From Burkholderia glumae LMG 2196 = ATCC 33617 (GTDB taxonomy: Bacteria > Pseudomonadota > Gammaproteobacteria > Burkholderiales > Burkholderiaceae), in the NCBI RefSeq assembly GCF_000960995.1, contig NZ_CP009435.1:558001-622000 (forward strand): DNA of 64,000 nt, written 5' to 3'. The position numbers were made by a program, and so were the translations under genes. Of the stretch, positions 9,485-20,280 are shown one piece after another. Below the pieces are notes generated by a model. It saw only the letters and a program-made list of their open reading frames with translations, made no database searches and was not told where the DNA came from. How positions within the stretch are numbered: position 1 is the first letter of the stretch; the number at the start of each line of letters is the position of its first letter.

Positions 9485-10555
9485 ATGACGCCCCCTTCCT
9501 CCGCCGCCTCCCCCGCCTCGCCCACCGACGGCCGCGACGACCGCCGCGAGCGGCTGCTCGCCTGGCTTTCCGGGTTCGCTCCGCGCTACGCGCTCGACCT
9601 CGCCTCGCTGGCGCCCGCCTCGGCCGACGCCAGCTTCCGGCGCTACTTCCGGCTGGCGAGCGGCACCGAGCCGTGCGGCACGCTGATCGCCGTCGACGCG
9701 CCGCCGCCCGAGAAGTGCCGCGAGTTCGTGCAGATCGCGGGGCTGCTGGCGGCCGCCGGCCTGCATGCGCCGACGGTTCACGAATGCGACCTGGAGGCGG
9801 GCTTCATGCTGGTCACCGATCTGGGCCGCGCCACCTACATCGGCGCCCTCGACCCGGCCGACCCCGGCGCGGCGCGGCCGCTGATGCGCGACGCGCTCGA
9901 CGCGCTGGTACGCTGGCAACTCGCCTCGCGCGAGGGCGTGCTGCCGCCGTTCGACGAGGCCTTCCTGCGCCGCGAGATGGAACTGATGCCCGAGTGGTAC
10001 GTGGGCCGCCATCTCGGCAAGACGCTCGACGCGCGCCAGCGCGGCGTGCTCGACCGCACCTTCGCGCTGCTGGTGGCGAACGCGCTCGGGCAGCCGCAGG
10101 GCTTCATGCTGCGTGACTTCATGCCGCGCAACCTGATGATCACGGCGCCGAACCCCGGCGTGCTCGACTTTCAGGACGCCGTCTGGGGGCCGCTCGGCTA
10201 CGACGTCGTCTCGCTGCTGCGCGACGCGTTCATCAGTTGGGACGAGGAATTCGAGCTCGACTGCTTCATTTACTACTGGGAGCGGGCCAAACAGGCCGGC
10301 CTGCCCGTCGAGGCCGATTTCGGCGAGTTCTACCGCCAGCTCGAATGGACCGGACTGCAGCGCCACATCAAGGTGCTCGGGCTGTTCCCGCGCATCCACT
10401 ATCGGGACGGCAAGCCGCGCTACCTCGACGACCTGCCGCGCTTCCTCGGCTACGCGCGCAAGGTCGCGCAGCGCTACCGGCCGCTCGCGCCGTTCGCGAA
10501 CCTGCTCGACGAACTCGAGGGACAGCCGTCCGTCGAGGTCGGTTACACGTTCTGA
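9485..10555 (+). CDS. amgK: N-acetylmuramate/N-acetylglucosamine anomeric kinase
   Basis: A 356-residue APH-fold sugar kinase. Known role of AmgK: it phosphorylates MurNAc at C1 so that MurU can make UDP-MurNAc directly, bypassing de novo synthesis (and the fosfomycin target). Seen: DASFRRYFRL at the N-lobe, and the catalytic loop and metal motif RDFMPRNLMI followed by LDFQDAVWGPLGYD near residues 215-240. The start at 9485 follows a Pro/Ser-rich stretch; an in-frame ATG at 9446 would add 13 residues. murU lies 20 bases downstream, which strongly supports the assignment over a generic aminoglycoside kinase. Confidence 0.88.
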   Translation: MTPPSSAASPASPTDGRDDRRERLLAWLSGFAPRYALDLASLAPASADASFRRYFRLASGTEPCGTLIAVDAPPPEKCREFVQIAGLLAAAGLHAPTVHECDLEAGFMLVTDLGRATYIGALDPADPGAARPLMRDALDALVRWQLASREGVLPPFDEAFLRREMELMPEWYVGRHLGKTLDARQRGVLDRTFALLVANALGQPQGFMLRDFMPRNLMITAPNPGVLDFQDAVWGPLGYDVVSLLRDAFISWDEEFELDCFIYYWERAKQAGLPVEADFGEFYRQLEWTGLQRHIKVLGLFPRIHYRDGKPRYLDDLPRFLGYARKVAQRYRPLAPFANLLDELEGQPSVEVGYTF

Positions 10556-10575
10556 GCCCCTGCTCCGCCCACGCC

Positions 10576-11322
10576 ATGACCGCCGTGCTCGATACCGCGA
10601 TGATCTTCGCCGCCGGACGCGGCGAACGGATGCGCCCGCTCACCGACACCTGCCCGAAACCGCTGCTCGAAGCCGGCGGCAAGCCGCTGATCGTCTGGCA
10701 GATCGAACGGCTTGCCGCGGCCGGCTTCACGACCATCGTGATCAACCATGCCTGGCTGGGCGCGCGCCTCGAGGCCGCGCTCGGCGACGGTGCGAGCTGG
10801 GGCGTGCGGCTGCGCTATTCGGCCGAGGGCGAGGCGCTCGAAACCGCGGGCGGCATCGCGCAGGCGCTGCCGCTGCTGACCGGGGCCGGCGCGCCCGATG
10901 CCGGCGGCACGGCGCGCTCGCCCGTGTTCCTCGCCGTCAGCGGCGACGTGTTCTGTGAATTCGACTATGCCTCGCTGCGCGGGCACGCGGCACGGATGGC
11001 CGCGCTCGACGCGCCGGGCCTGCACCTCGTGATGGTGCCGAACCCGCCGTTCCACCCCGACGGCGATTTCGCGCTCGACGCCGACGGCCGGCTCTCGCTC
11101 GGCACCGACGCGCCGCGCGTCACGTTCGGCAACATCGGGCTCTACGACGTGCGGATGTTCGCCGACCTGCCGCGCGGCACGCGGCGCGCGCTCACGCCCT
11201 ACTACCACGCGGCGATCGCGGCGGGCCGCGCGACCGGCGAACGGTACGAGGGGATCTGGGAAAACGTCGGCACGCCGGCGCAGCTGGCCGAACTCGACGC
11301 GCGGCTGCGGGCTGCCCGCTAG
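10576..11322 (+). CDS. murU: N-acetylmuramate-1-phosphate uridylyltransferase
   Basis: A 248-residue nucleotidyltransferase that makes UDP-MurNAc from MurNAc-1-P and UTP in cell-wall recycling. Seen: the N-terminal signature FAAGRGERMRPLTDTCPKPL, an AWLGARLE segment, VSGDVFCEFDY (metal-binding Asp) near residue 120, and a C-terminal IWENVGTPAQL typical of this subfamily. The start follows the amgK stop by 20 bases. Without the amgK neighbour it could be read as a glucose-1-phosphate thymidylyl- or mannose-1-phosphate guanylyltransferase. Confidence 0.9.
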   Translation: MTAVLDTAMIFAAGRGERMRPLTDTCPKPLLEAGGKPLIVWQIERLAAAGFTTIVINHAWLGARLEAALGDGASWGVRLRYSAEGEALETAGGIAQALPLLTGAGAPDAGGTARSPVFLAVSGDVFCEFDYASLRGHAARMAALDAPGLHLVMVPNPPFHPDGDFALDADGRLSLGTDAPRVTFGNIGLYDVRMFADLPRGTRRALTPYYHAAIAAGRATGERYEGIWENVGTPAQLAELDARLRAAR

Positions 11323-11375
11323 CGGCCGGGCCGGCGCGGCGCGCGTGGGCGCGAACCGCCCGCGCGCGGCTTACC

Positions 11376-13313
11376 TTACGTCTGCGCCGCGGCACCGGTT
11401 GCCGTGCCGTGCGCCGCCTGCCCTCCCGTCTGCGGCGCCGCGCTCTCGCCCGCCTCGCCCGCCGTCGCGGCGCGCTGCTGCAACGCCCACATCTGCGCGT
11501 AATGCCCGCCCGCACGCACCAGCGCCTCGTGCGTGCCGCGCTCGACGATCCGGCCGCGATCCATCACGATGATCTGCGCCGCGTGGACCACGGTCGACAG
11601 CCGGTGCGCGATCACCAGCGTCGTGCGGTGCCGCGCGATCTGCTCGAGTTCGTGCTGGATCGCGCGCTCGGAGCGCGAATCGAGCGCCGAGGTCGCCTCG
11701 TCGAACACCAGGATCGGCGGGTCCTTGAGGATCGTGCGCGCGATCGCGACGCGCTGCTTCTCGCCGCCCGAGAGCTTGAGCCCGCGCTCGCCGACGATGG
11801 TGTCATAGCCGTTCGGCAGGCTTTCGACGAAAGCGTGGATGTGCGCGGCGCGCGCGGCGGCGATCACCTCGTCGCGCGTCGCGCTCGGCCGCCCGTAGGC
11901 GATGTTGTAGTAGATCGTGTCGTTGAACAGCACGGTGTCCTGCGGCACGATGCCGATCGCCGCGCGCAGCGACGCCTGCGAGACGTCGCGCAGGTCCTGG
12001 CCGTCGATCGTGATCGCGCCGCCCGCCGCGCGCTCGAGATCGTAGAAGCGGAACAGCAGCCGCGCCAGGGTGGACTTGCCCGACCCGCTGTGGCCGACCA
12101 CCGCCGTGGTGGTGCCGGCCTCAATCGTGAAATCGACGTCGTGCAGGATCTGCCGCGCCGGCTCGTAGGCGAAATCGACGTGCGCGAACCGCACCTGCGC
12201 GCCGCGCACCACGAGCGCCGGCGCGCCGGGCAGGTCGGCCACTTCCTGCGGCGCGCCGAGCAGCGCGAACATGCGGTCCATGTCGGCCAGGCTCTGCTTG
12301 AGCTCGCGATAGACGATGCCGAGAAAGTTCAGCGGGATGTAGAGCTGCAGCATGAAGGTGTTGATCAGCACCAGATCGCCGAGCGTCAGGCGCCCGGCCA
12401 GCACGCCCTGCGTCGCGCGCCAGAGGATGAACACCAGCCCCACGCCGATGATCGCCTGCTGGCCCAGGTTCAGCAGCGACAGCGAGCGCTGCGAGCGGAT
12501 CGCGGCCTGCCGGTAGCGCTGCAGGTTCTCGTCGTAGCGCCGCGCCTCCCAGTCCTCGTTGCCGAAATACTTGACGGTCTCGTAGTTGAGCAGCGAATCG
12601 ATGGCGCGCGAACTCGCGCGCGAGTCGAGCTCGTTCATGGTGCGCCGGAAATGCGTGCGCCATTCGGTGACCTTGATGGTGAACACCACATAGGCGGCCA
12701 GCGCGGCCAGCGTGATCAGCGCATACGACGCGTCGTACTTGACCACGAAGAAGCCGAGCACCAGCCCGACCTCGATCAGCGTCGGCAGGATGCTGTAGAG
12801 CGAGTACGAGACCAACTGCTGGATGCCGCGCGTGCCGCGTTCGATGTCGCGCGACATGCCGCCGGTCTGGCGGTCCAGATGGAAGCGCAGCGACAGGCCG
12901 TGCAGATGCCGGAACACCTGCAGCGCGAGCTGGCGCACCGCGCTCTCGGTCACTTTCGAGAACAGGATCTCGCGCAGCTCGGTAAACATCGAGGTGGACA
13001 GCCGCACCACCGCGTAGGCCACCACCAGCAGCCCGAGGCCGCCCGCCAGCACCAGCGGCGCCGACTGCTCGGCGCGCCCCAGCGCCTGCAGATGCTGGGC
13101 CGACGAGAGCCCGTCGACGATGCGCTTCATCACGATCGGCACGCCCAGGTTGGCGAGCTTGGCGCCGATCATGCAGGCGAGCGCGAGCGCCACGCGGCCC
13201 TTGTAGGTGCTCAGGTAGGGCAGCAGCGAGCGGATCGTCCGCCAGTCGTTGCGGGGACCGGAGGCGGCCGGAGCAGGCTCGGAGGAAGCGGAAAAGCGGC
13301 GCATGGAGGACAT
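11376..13313 (-). CDS. Atm1/HMT1-type ABC exporter (fused permease-ATPase)
   Basis: A 645-residue half-transporter with an N-terminal six-helix membrane domain (residues about 25-330) and a C-terminal ATPase. Seen: the ABC_ATM1-like QTGGMSRDIERGTRGI loop near residue 150, Walker A GHSGSGKSTLARL near residue 405, signature LSGGEKQRVAIARTILK, Walker B ILVFDEATSALDS, and an Ala/Gly/Thr-rich tail. Family members export glutathione-linked or metal-related substrates; the Burkholderia substrate is not known. It converges on murU and is divergent from the thioesterase gene. Confidence 0.88.
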   Translation of the reverse strand: MSSMRRFSASSEPAPAASGPRNDWRTIRSLLPYLSTYKGRVALALACMIGAKLANLGVPIVMKRIVDGLSSAQHLQALGRAEQSAPLVLAGGLGLLVVAYAVVRLSTSMFTELREILFSKVTESAVRQLALQVFRHLHGLSLRFHLDRQTGGMSRDIERGTRGIQQLVSYSLYSILPTLIEVGLVLGFFVVKYDASYALITLAALAAYVVFTIKVTEWRTHFRRTMNELDSRASSRAIDSLLNYETVKYFGNEDWEARRYDENLQRYRQAAIRSQRSLSLLNLGQQAIIGVGLVFILWRATQGVLAGRLTLGDLVLINTFMLQLYIPLNFLGIVYRELKQSLADMDRMFALLGAPQEVADLPGAPALVVRGAQVRFAHVDFAYEPARQILHDVDFTIEAGTTTAVVGHSGSGKSTLARLLFRFYDLERAAGGAITIDGQDLRDVSQASLRAAIGIVPQDTVLFNDTIYYNIAYGRPSATRDEVIAAARAAHIHAFVESLPNGYDTIVGERGLKLSGGEKQRVAIARTILKDPPILVFDEATSALDSRSERAIQHELEQIARHRTTLVIAHRLSTVVHAAQIIVMDRGRIVERGTHEALVRAGGHYAQMWALQQRAATAGEAGESAAPQTGGQAAHGTATGAAAQT

Positions 13314-13450
13314 GGCGCATGCAAACGGACGGGCCGCGCACGCGCTTTCTCGTACAATTTAGGATTCTTGCATTGTCGCAGAAGCCGGTTCGCACCGCCG
13401 TCCGCCGGACGGCGCCGCCCATCGGCCCGCATAACGAGTGGAATCCCGTC

Positions 13451-13849
13451 ATGACCGATACGCCGTCGCAACTCCCCCAGCAGCAGCCCGCGCTGCGCGT
13501 CGTCCCGCAGCCGTCCGAAGCGAACGTTCACGGCGATGTGTTCGGCGGCTGGATCATGTCGCAGGTCGACATCGCCGGCTCGATCCCGGCCAGCCGGCGC
13601 GCCAACGGCCGCGTCGCGACGATCGCCGTCAATTCCTTCCTGTTCAAGCAGCCGGTGTTCGTCGGCGACCTGGTCAGCTTCTACGCGAACATCGTCAAGA
13701 CCGGCAATACCTCGGTGACGGTGGGCGTCGAGGTCTATGCGCAGCGCATGGGGCTCACGGGCCAAGTGGTCAAGGTGACCGAGGCGACGCTGACCTATGT
13801 GGCGACCGACTCGGACCGCCGGCCGCGCGCGCTGCCGCCCGTCGCCTGA
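13451..13849 (+). CDS. YciA-type acyl-CoA thioesterase
   Basis: A 132-residue single hotdog-fold thioesterase that hydrolyses acyl-CoA in the cytoplasm. Seen: ANVHGDVFGGWIMSQVDIAG at about residues 23-42 (the hotdog helix with the catalytic Asp, very like E. coli YciA), NSFLFKQPVFVGDLVSFYA in the middle, and VKVTEATLTYVA near the end. Length matches the family. It is divergent from the ABC exporter, with a shared promoter region of about 137 bases. The substrate range is not predictable from sequence. Confidence 0.88.
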   Translation: MTDTPSQLPQQQPALRVVPQPSEANVHGDVFGGWIMSQVDIAGSIPASRRANGRVATIAVNSFLFKQPVFVGDLVSFYANIVKTGNTSVTVGVEVYAQRMGLTGQVVKVTEATLTYVATDSDRRPRALPPVA

Positions 13850-13948
13850 CGTGCCGCGGCGCGGCGGCGCGCTCGCCCGCGGGCGCGCCGATGCCGCGGC
13901 GCCGCCGGCCCGTGGGGCCGGTCGTGGCCGGATCCGCCCGCGCCGGGT

Positions 13949-14455
13949 TCAGCGCGGCGCGAGTCCGAACTCGCGCATCGCCGGCAGGAAGTCATGGTTG
14001 AGCTTGGGCTTGCGCGACAGCTTGGCCAGCGCGTAACGCTCGAACGGCCCGAGCGCCGCCCAGGCCGCCGCGTCAGGCACCGGCAGCCCGGCCAGCGCGC
14101 ATTGCGCGGCGAGCGCGGCCGGCACCACCGCGGGCTCGCGCCACGCCGGCGCCGCCTCGGGCACGATGCGCTCGGCCTCGCCGGCCGCATGCGCGCGCAA
14201 CATGTCCGCCAGCGCGCGCGCGAAGTCGGGCCGGGCCACGTCAGGCCGGGCCGCGTCGGGCTCGTGCGCCTCATCCACCACCGGGAACCGCGCAAGCAGC
14301 CGCCGGTCCTCCAGCGGCAACCGTTGCCACTGGTCGAGCGAAATCCGCAATGCGCAGCGATCGAGGTGAAAGCGCACGATCATCGGGATGAAGGTGAAAT
14401 CCTCCGACGATTCGACTTCGAAGTCGAACAGCCGGGGCTGATGGCTCAGTTCCAT
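13949..14455 (-). CDS. nitrate reductase-associated protein family
   Basis: A 168-residue protein resembling the small Nitr_red_assoc family found beside nitrate reductase and molybdoenzyme maturation genes. Seen: an N-terminal FDFEVESSEDFTFIPMIVRF and LDRCALRISLDQW, and a C-terminal KLSRKPKLNHDFLPAM. No catalytic motif is evident and the function is unknown. An Ala-rich insert with PDVARPDFAR (residues about 70-85) varies from the norm. It is divergent from fdhD, and a link to formate dehydrogenase or nitrate respiration is inferred from that neighbour. The ATG at 14455 begins the recognisable domain. Confidence 0.7.
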   Translation of the reverse strand: MELSHQPRLFDFEVESSEDFTFIPMIVRFHLDRCALRISLDQWQRLPLEDRRLLARFPVVDEAHEPDAARPDVARPDFARALADMLRAHAAGEAERIVPEAAPAWREPAVVPAALAAQCALAGLPVPDAAAWAALGPFERYALAKLSRKPKLNHDFLPAMREFGLAPR

Positions 14456-14626
14456 GATGATTCCGGTCCCGGATGAGATGAGCGCGGCAGTCCGCGCCGG
14501 CGAAACCCGCCGCGCCCGGCAAGCCCGGCCCGGCGGGTTTCGCCGCGTTCCGGTATTGTAGAACCCGTCCGCGCGGCGCGCCTTGCGCCGCTCGGCCTGA
14601 TCCGTATGCCCCGCTGGAGTGTCGCC

Positions 14627-15463
14627 GTGAATCCGTCCGATCCGCTCGCCCCCGACCTCGAACCGCACGGCAGCGTCGAGGTGGCGATCTCGCGCCATCG
14701 TGGCGCCGAGGCCATCGCCACCGCCGACCACGTCGGCCAGGAATGGCCGATCGCGCTGGTGTTCAATGGCATCTCGCACGCGGTGATGATGGGCACGCCG
14801 CGCGATCTGGAAGCGTTCGCGGTCGGCTTCGCGATTTCCGAGGGGATCGTCACGCGCGGCGCCGACATCAAGGACATCGAGGTGGTGCTGCACGCCGACG
14901 CACCGATTCCGCACGCCGAAGTGCAGCTCGAGGTGGTCCAGCAGGCGTTCCTCGCGCTGAAGGAAAAACGCCGCTCGCTGGCGGGGCGCTCCGGCTGCGG
15001 CGTGTGCGGCATCGAGAGCATCGACCTGCTCGACCTCACCCCCGAGCGCGTGTCGGCGACGGACTTTCTCGCGCGCCTCGCGCCCGACGCGCTCGCGCAG
15101 GCCGCGCGCGCCCTGCCCGCGCACCAGGCGCTCACCAAGCTCACCGGCGGCCTGCACGCGGCCGCCTGGTGCGACGCGGCCGGCGCGATCCGCTACGCGT
15201 TCGAGGACGTCGGCCGCCACAACGCGCTCGACAAGCTGATCGGCCGTCTCACGCTCGCGCGCGCCGACCCGAGCGACGGCTTCGTGTTCCTGTCGAGCCG
15301 CGCGAGCTACGAACTGGTGCGCAAGGCCGCGCGCGTCGGCATTCCGCTGGTGGCGACGATCTCGGCGCCCTCGACGCTGGCCATCGCGATCGCGAAGGCA
15401 GCGGGGCTGCGGCTCGTCAGTTTCTGCCGCGAGTCCGGCTACGTCGATTACGGCACGGCCTGA
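14627..15463 (+). CDS. fdhD: formate dehydrogenase sulfurtransferase FdhD
   Basis: A 278-residue protein that transfers sulfur from IscS to the molybdenum cofactor of formate dehydrogenase. Seen: the essential GRSGCGVCGIE Cys-x-x-Cys loop near residue 125, TGGLHAAAW near residue 175, FEDVGRHNALDKLIG near residue 195, and a C-terminal FCRESGYVDYG. GGAG seven bases before a GTG at 14627 supports that start; an ATG at 14606 without a ribosome-binding site is the alternative. No formate dehydrogenase gene is in this window. Confidence 0.93.
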   Translation: MNPSDPLAPDLEPHGSVEVAISRHRGAEAIATADHVGQEWPIALVFNGISHAVMMGTPRDLEAFAVGFAISEGIVTRGADIKDIEVVLHADAPIPHAEVQLEVVQQAFLALKEKRRSLAGRSGCGVCGIESIDLLDLTPERVSATDFLARLAPDALAQAARALPAHQALTKLTGGLHAAAWCDAAGAIRYAFEDVGRHNALDKLIGRLTLARADPSDGFVFLSSRASYELVRKAARVGIPLVATISAPSTLAIAIAKAAGLRLVSFCRESGYVDYGTA

Positions 15464-15637
15464 GGCCGCTGCGGCCAGGCCGGGCGCGCGCAAGCCGCGG
15501 TCCGGCCTCGGCGCCGGCGAAACCCTGCCCGCGCGCCGCGACGCACGGCTGCCGGCGGCAATCCGCGACGCCATCGGCAGCAATCGCGCCGGCCGGCATC
15601 GCCGGCTTTCAGTGCGCTCGACGCGCTCGCCGCTTGC

Positions 15638-16405
15638 TCAATCGAACTGGCGAAAGTCCGGCTTGCGCTTCTCGAAGAACGCGCTGATCGCCTCGCGCGC
15701 CTCGGGCGCGCCGAGCATCCTGCCGAAGTGGCTCGCCTCCTCGTCCATCCGCGCGGCCACCGCCACGCCGCTGCCGGTCTGCTTGATGAGCGCCTTCGTC
15801 ACGCGCAGCGACGAGGCCGGCAGCGCGGCGAGCTTGGCGGCCTGCTGCGCGGCGAACGCCTCAAGTTCGGCGGCCGGCAGCACGCGGTTGACGAGGCCGA
15901 TGCGGTGCGCTTCGAGCGCATCGAACGGCTCGCCGAGCATCAGCTTCTCGGCCGCCACCTGGTGGCCCGCCAGGCGCGGCAGCAGCAGGCTGGAGGCCGC
16001 TTCCGGACACAGCCCGAGCTGCGTGAACGGCAGCGACAGCTTGGCGGTGTCGGCCGCGTAGACGAGATCGCAGTGCATCAGCATCGTCACGCCGACGCCG
16101 ACCGCGATGCCCGACACCGCGGCAACCAGCGGCTTGGCCGCCGTGCTGATCTGGTGCAGGAACTGGAACACGGGGGCATCCGGCGTGTTCGGCGGCACCT
16201 TGACGAAGTCCTCGAGGTCGTTGCCCGCGCTGAAATTGCCGTCGCTGCCGCGGATCAGCACCACCCGCACGGCGCTGTCCTCCTGCGCGGCGGCGAGCGC
16301 ATCGGCCATCGCCTGGTACATCGCCGCGGTGATCGCGTTCTTCTTGGCAGGGCGCGCGATCGTGATCGTCAGGACGCCGTTCGCGACGTCGGTCTGGATG
16401 TCCAT
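15638..16405 (-). CDS. enoyl-CoA hydratase/isomerase family protein
   Basis: A 255-residue crotonase-fold protein. Seen: NGVLTITIARPAKKNAIT at the N-terminus, oxyanion-hole segments GNFSAGNDLEDF near residue 70 and AVSGIAVGVGVTMLMHCDLVYAA near residue 105, and LSLPFTQLGLCPEAASSLLLPR near residue 130. The position of the usual hydratase Glu is not clear, so isomerase or other crotonase chemistry is possible. Its ATG has a GAGGAG ribosome-binding site. It lies 86 bases downstream of the thiolase gene, with an intrinsic terminator between them. Confidence 0.82.
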   Translation of the reverse strand: MDIQTDVANGVLTITIARPAKKNAITAAMYQAMADALAAAQEDSAVRVVLIRGSDGNFSAGNDLEDFVKVPPNTPDAPVFQFLHQISTAAKPLVAAVSGIAVGVGVTMLMHCDLVYAADTAKLSLPFTQLGLCPEAASSLLLPRLAGHQVAAEKLMLGEPFDALEAHRIGLVNRVLPAAELEAFAAQQAAKLAALPASSLRVTKALIKQTGSGVAVAARMDEEASHFGRMLGAPEAREAISAFFEKRKPDFRQFD

Positions 16406-16431
16406 CTCACCGTCTCCTCAAATCCGAGCGA

Positions 16432-16469
16432 TAAAAAAGCGGTGCGCGAGCGAGCCGCCCGCGCACCGC
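16432..16469 (-). terminator. intrinsic terminator between thiolase and enoyl-CoA hydratase genes
   Basis: On the minus strand a perfect 10-bp stem (arms 16469-16460 and 16448-16439) with an 11-base loop is followed by six T (16438-16433). It lies just after the thiolase stop. Only about 27 bases separate the T run from the enoyl-CoA hydratase start on the same strand. Confidence 0.85.
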
Positions 16470-16491
16470 CATGATCGGGCACGCTGCCCGC

Positions 16492-17691
<1,200 letters not shown>

Positions 17692-17764
17692 TTGTGGCTC
17701 CTGTCGACCCGGCACGGCGCGCTCGCGCCGCAACGGGTCCGATCCAAAGTGTCCCGCGGCCCGC

Positions 17765-20200
17765 TCAGTTGCGCACCGGCTTGCCGGTCTGCAACATGCC
17801 CATGATCCGCTCCTGCGTCTTCTGCGTGCCGAGCAGCTCGACGAACGCGCGGCGCTCCAGCGCGAGCAGCCATTCCTCGTCCACCGTGCTGCCGGCCTCG
17901 ACGTTGCCGCCGCACACCGCTTCCGCGATCCGGCTCGCGATCAGGAAATCGTGGTCGCTGATGAAGCGGCCGTCGCGCATGTTGACGAGCTGCGCCTTGA
18001 TGGTCGAGATCGCCGAGCGGCCGGCCACCGGAATCTCGGTGGCCCTGAGGGGCGGGCGGTAGCCGGTGGCGGCCAGCGCGCGCGCTTCGCGCTTGGCCAC
18101 GTCGAGCAGTTCGAACACGTTGAACACGATGGTGTCCGACGGCTTCAGGTAACCCATCGCGCGCGCGTCGTGCGCCGAGGTGGAGACCTTGGCCATCGCC
18201 GCGTTCTCGAACGACTTCGCGACGAACTTCAGCAACTCGCTGGTGGCGCCGGCCGCCGTGGCCGCCTCGGCGGCGCGCAGCGCCGCCTCCTTGAGGCCGC
18301 CGCCCGCCGGCACCAGGCCCACGCCCACCTCGACGAGGCCGACGTAGCTCTCGACGTGCACCACCCGCTTCGCGCTGTGCAGCATCAGTTCGCAGCCGCC
18401 GCCGAGCGCGATGCCCGACACGGCCGAGACCACCGGCACGTTGGCGTACTTCACGCGCAGCATGCCCTGCTGGAATTTCTTCACGAACGGCTCGATGCCC
18501 TTGGCGCCGCCCATCATGAAGGCGGGCATCGCCTCCTCGAGGTTCGCGCCGGCCGAGAACGGGCCGCCCGGCGTGCCGAGCTTGAGCGAGGTCGGCTGCC
18601 AGATCACCACGGCGCGGTAGTCCTGCTCGGCAAGCTCGATGGCCTGCGCGAGGCCGTCGATCACGCCCGGGCCGATGGTGTTCATCTTCGACTTGAACGA
18701 GACGATCACCACGTCGTCCTCGCCGGCGCGGTCGTCCACCCAGGCGCGCACCGAATCGGTCTCGAACAGCGTCCTGCCGTACTTGGCCGGATCACGCCCC
18801 GCCTCGCCCAGGAGCGGCGCGCGGAACACCTGGCGCTCGTAGACGGGCAGCGACGAGCGCGGCACGAACTTGCCGGCGGCCGGCGACCACGAACCCTCGG
18901 CGGTATGCACCCCGCCCTGCTCGGCCACCGCGCCCTCGAGCACCCACGACGGCAGCGGCACGCTCGCGAGCGCCTTGCCGGCCGCGATGTCCTCCTGCAC
19001 CCACTCGGCCACCTGCTTCCAGCCGGCCGCCTGCCAGCCCTCGAACGGGCCTTCGTTCCAGCCGAAGCCCCAGCGGATCGCGAGGTCCACGTCGCGCGCG
19101 TTGTCGGCGATCGATTCGAGGTGGACGCCGATGTAATGGAACACGTCGCGGAACACCGCCCACAGGAACTGCGCGTGCGGATGCTGGGTCTCGCGCAGCA
19201 GCTTCAGGCGCTCGGCGGGCGCTCGCTTGAGGATGCGCGCCACCGTCTCGTCGGCCTTGGCGCCGCCGTCCACGTAGCTGCCCGACTTCGGATCGAGCAC
19301 CTTGATCGCGCGGCCTTCCTTCTTGTAGAAGCCGGCACCCGTCTTCTGGCCGAGCGCGCCCTGCTTGACGAGCTCGGCGAGCACGGCGGGCGTCTCGTAG
19401 ACCGGGAAGAACGGATCGTCGGCGAGGTTGTCCTGCATCGTCTTGATGACGTGCGCCATGGTGTCGAGGCCCACCACGTCGGCGGTGCGGAACGTCGCCG
19501 ACTTGGCGCGGCCGAGCCGCACGCCGGTCAGGTCGTCCACCTCGTCGAAGCGCAGGCCGAACTTGGCGGCCTCGGTGATCACCGCGAGGATCGAGAAGAT
19601 GCCGACGCGGTTGGCGATGAAGTTCGGCGTGTCCTTGGCGCGCACCACGCCCTTGCCGACCACGCTGGTCAGGAAGGTCTCGAGCTGGTCGAGGATCTCG
19701 CCGCGCGTGTGGGCGGTCGGGATCAGTTCGACGAGGTGCATGTAGCGCGGCGGATTGAAGAAGTGGACGCCGCAGAAGCGCGCCTTCAGCTCGTCGGTGA
19801 AGCCCTCCGACAGTGCCGTGATCGACAGGCCCGAGGTGTTCGACGCGAAGATCGCGTGGGGGCCGATGTGCGGCGCGACCTTCTTGTAGAGATCGTGCTT
19901 CCAGTCCATGCGCTCGGCGATCGCCTCGATCACCACGTCGCATTCGGCGAGCTGGTCGAGGTCGTCCTCGTAGTTCGCGGGCACCAGGTACTTGGCGTCG
20001 TCCTTCACGCCGAACGGCGCCGGCGACAGTTTCTTCAGGTTCTCGATGGCCTTGAGCGCGATGCCGTTCTTGGGGCCTTCCTTGGCCGGCAGATCGAACA
20101 GCAGCACCGGCACGCGCGCGTTGACGAGATGCGCGGCGATCTGCGCACCCATCACGCCGGCGCCGAGCACGGCGACCTTGCGAATGATGAAATTGCTCAC
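17765..20200 (-). CDS. 3-hydroxyacyl-CoA dehydrogenase / enoyl-CoA hydratase, FadN-type fusion
   Basis: An 811-residue bifunctional beta-oxidation enzyme. Seen: an N-terminal NAD-binding motif VAVLGAGVMGAQIAAHL (residues about 8-24), dehydrogenase signatures including NRVGIFSILAV and DDLTGVRLGRAKSATFRTADVVGLD, then a C-terminal crotonase domain with PFSAGANLEEA and SGIALGGGCELML. The dehydrogenase-first order is that of Bacillus FadN, not of E. coli FadB. GGAGGA placed seven bases upstream fixes a GTG start at 20200; the longer open frame upstream is Arg/Pro-rich. It lies between the acyl-CoA dehydrogenase and thiolase genes. Confidence 0.92.
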   Translation of the reverse strand: MSNFIIRKVAVLGAGVMGAQIAAHLVNARVPVLLFDLPAKEGPKNGIALKAIENLKKLSPAPFGVKDDAKYLVPANYEDDLDQLAECDVVIEAIAERMDWKHDLYKKVAPHIGPHAIFASNTSGLSITALSEGFTDELKARFCGVHFFNPPRYMHLVELIPTAHTRGEILDQLETFLTSVVGKGVVRAKDTPNFIANRVGIFSILAVITEAAKFGLRFDEVDDLTGVRLGRAKSATFRTADVVGLDTMAHVIKTMQDNLADDPFFPVYETPAVLAELVKQGALGQKTGAGFYKKEGRAIKVLDPKSGSYVDGGAKADETVARILKRAPAERLKLLRETQHPHAQFLWAVFRDVFHYIGVHLESIADNARDVDLAIRWGFGWNEGPFEGWQAAGWKQVAEWVQEDIAAGKALASVPLPSWVLEGAVAEQGGVHTAEGSWSPAAGKFVPRSSLPVYERQVFRAPLLGEAGRDPAKYGRTLFETDSVRAWVDDRAGEDDVVIVSFKSKMNTIGPGVIDGLAQAIELAEQDYRAVVIWQPTSLKLGTPGGPFSAGANLEEAMPAFMMGGAKGIEPFVKKFQQGMLRVKYANVPVVSAVSGIALGGGCELMLHSAKRVVHVESYVGLVEVGVGLVPAGGGLKEAALRAAEAATAAGATSELLKFVAKSFENAAMAKVSTSAHDARAMGYLKPSDTIVFNVFELLDVAKREARALAATGYRPPLRATEIPVAGRSAISTIKAQLVNMRDGRFISDHDFLIASRIAEAVCGGNVEAGSTVDEEWLLALERRAFVELLGTQKTQERIMGMLQTGKPVRN

Positions 20201-20280
20201 GGGATTCCTCCGGATAGCGCCACGCGTCGCGCCCGGCGGGGCTGGCTGCGGACGGCGCGGCAAATGAATCGGCTGCGGGC

